Shown piece after piece: positions 63,780-64,000 of a stretch of DNA of 64,000 nt (the stretch's first letter is position 1; every line of letters starts with the position of its first letter). The stretch is from assembly GCF_026262505.1 (NCBI RefSeq), contig NC_067203.1, positions 13,280,392 to 13,344,391 of the forward strand, in the 5' to 3' direction. The stretch comes from Trichomonas vaginalis G3 (Eukaryota > Parabasalia > Trichomonadida > Trichomonadidae). The notes beneath the pieces were generated by a model that was given only the letters and a program-made list of their open reading frames with translations, did no database searches and was not told the DNA's origin. The translations under genes were made by a program, and so were the position numbers.

Positions 63780-64000
63780 CATGAAATTCTAAATCACAAT
63801 CAAATAGGTCAGTTATTCTAAATTTAATATTTGATAAATCTTTTGAATGAAGAATAAATGAATTCCCGGATAATTGAAATGGATATGATAAAAAAATGTG
63901 TTTAAGTTGATGGATAAAATGTTTTGTATTGATGGGTAAGAGTTAGGGTCTAATGTTTGATGTGAAAATCTCATTGGGGTATTAACTTTATCACATTTGA
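63780..64000 (-). pseudogene. Polinton gene end, partial
   Basis: A minus-strand frame from the window edge reads SYPFQLSGNSFILHSKDLSN and ITDLFDCDLEFHE before a stop. It looks like the C-terminal part of another element gene, cut by the window end. Unassigned. Confidence 0.35.

Larger units (their letters stand above)
51060..64000. mobile_element. Maverick/Polinton, broken, right end beyond window
   Basis: Protein-primed DNA polymerase B, a retroviral-type integrase with C-terminal domain, several small genes and a phage-tail-like gene together define a Maverick of the trichomonad type. The left boundary is uncertain. I place it at an AG (51060) before GGTGTCTTCGCGCG, because Polinton ends usually start with AG, but the matching inverted end is not in the window. 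Several of the larger genes are broken; I estimate ten or more breaks. Long readable stretches remain, so it is a fairly young relic. Capsid, protease and packaging ATPase were not found in this part. Confidence 0.88.

Overview
This window is nuclear DNA of a parabasalid protist of the Trichomonas/Tritrichomonas type. The genes are long, AT-rich and apparently intronless. Several start codons lie 6 to 30 bases behind a TCAYW initiator. Several stop codons run into the trichomonad UAAA polyadenylation signal (asnA, the acyl-CoA synthetase, IFT74). There are flagellar genes, a bacterial-type asparagine synthetase A, ankyrin fragments, a mariner transposon and a Maverick/Polinton with phage-tail-like repeats. 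The low GC and wide spacers lean towards Tritrichomonas, but I cannot settle the genus from sequence alone.

Region 1 (1-10.5 kb): a 1.1 kb terminal-inverted-repeat (TIR) element with a perfect 10-base target duplication, an ankyrin-repeat relic, the ORC1 gene with a stray copy of its own 3' end, a large type I surface protein, and a 1.9 kb element with about 350-base inverted ends and no recognisable transposase.

Region 2 (10.5-20.2 kb) is rich in lipid and secretory functions. It holds a phosphatidylinositol transfer protein with one in-frame TGA, a long-chain acyl-CoA synthetase, a PAP2-type lipid phosphatase, a ubiquitin-like membrane protein, tRNA-Arg(ACG), a KDEL receptor, asparagine synthetase A and a small coiled-coil protein.

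Region 3 (20.3-33.3 kb): a very large WD40 and Glu-rich protein, a beta-helix surface protein, a coiled-coil protein, a start-less beta-helix relic and small uncertain ORFs.

Region 4 (33.5-51 kb): a compact TRRAP/Tra1-type protein followed by a decayed copy of part of its own 3' end, a frameshifted small membrane protein, a beta-helix protein ending in RING fingers, a mariner with an intact reading frame, a surface protein, and IFT74.

Region 5 (about 51.06 kb to the window end) is a broken Maverick/Polinton. It carries protein-primed polB, integrase, several small genes and a phage-tail-like gene. Unusually, it also has a primase plus superfamily 3 helicase block bracketed by two oppositely oriented arrays of the same 120-base repeat. 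Its genes share a promoter-like motif ending in ATAA directly before ATG, unlike the host initiator. Capsid, protease and packaging ATPase genes were not seen and may lie beyond the window.
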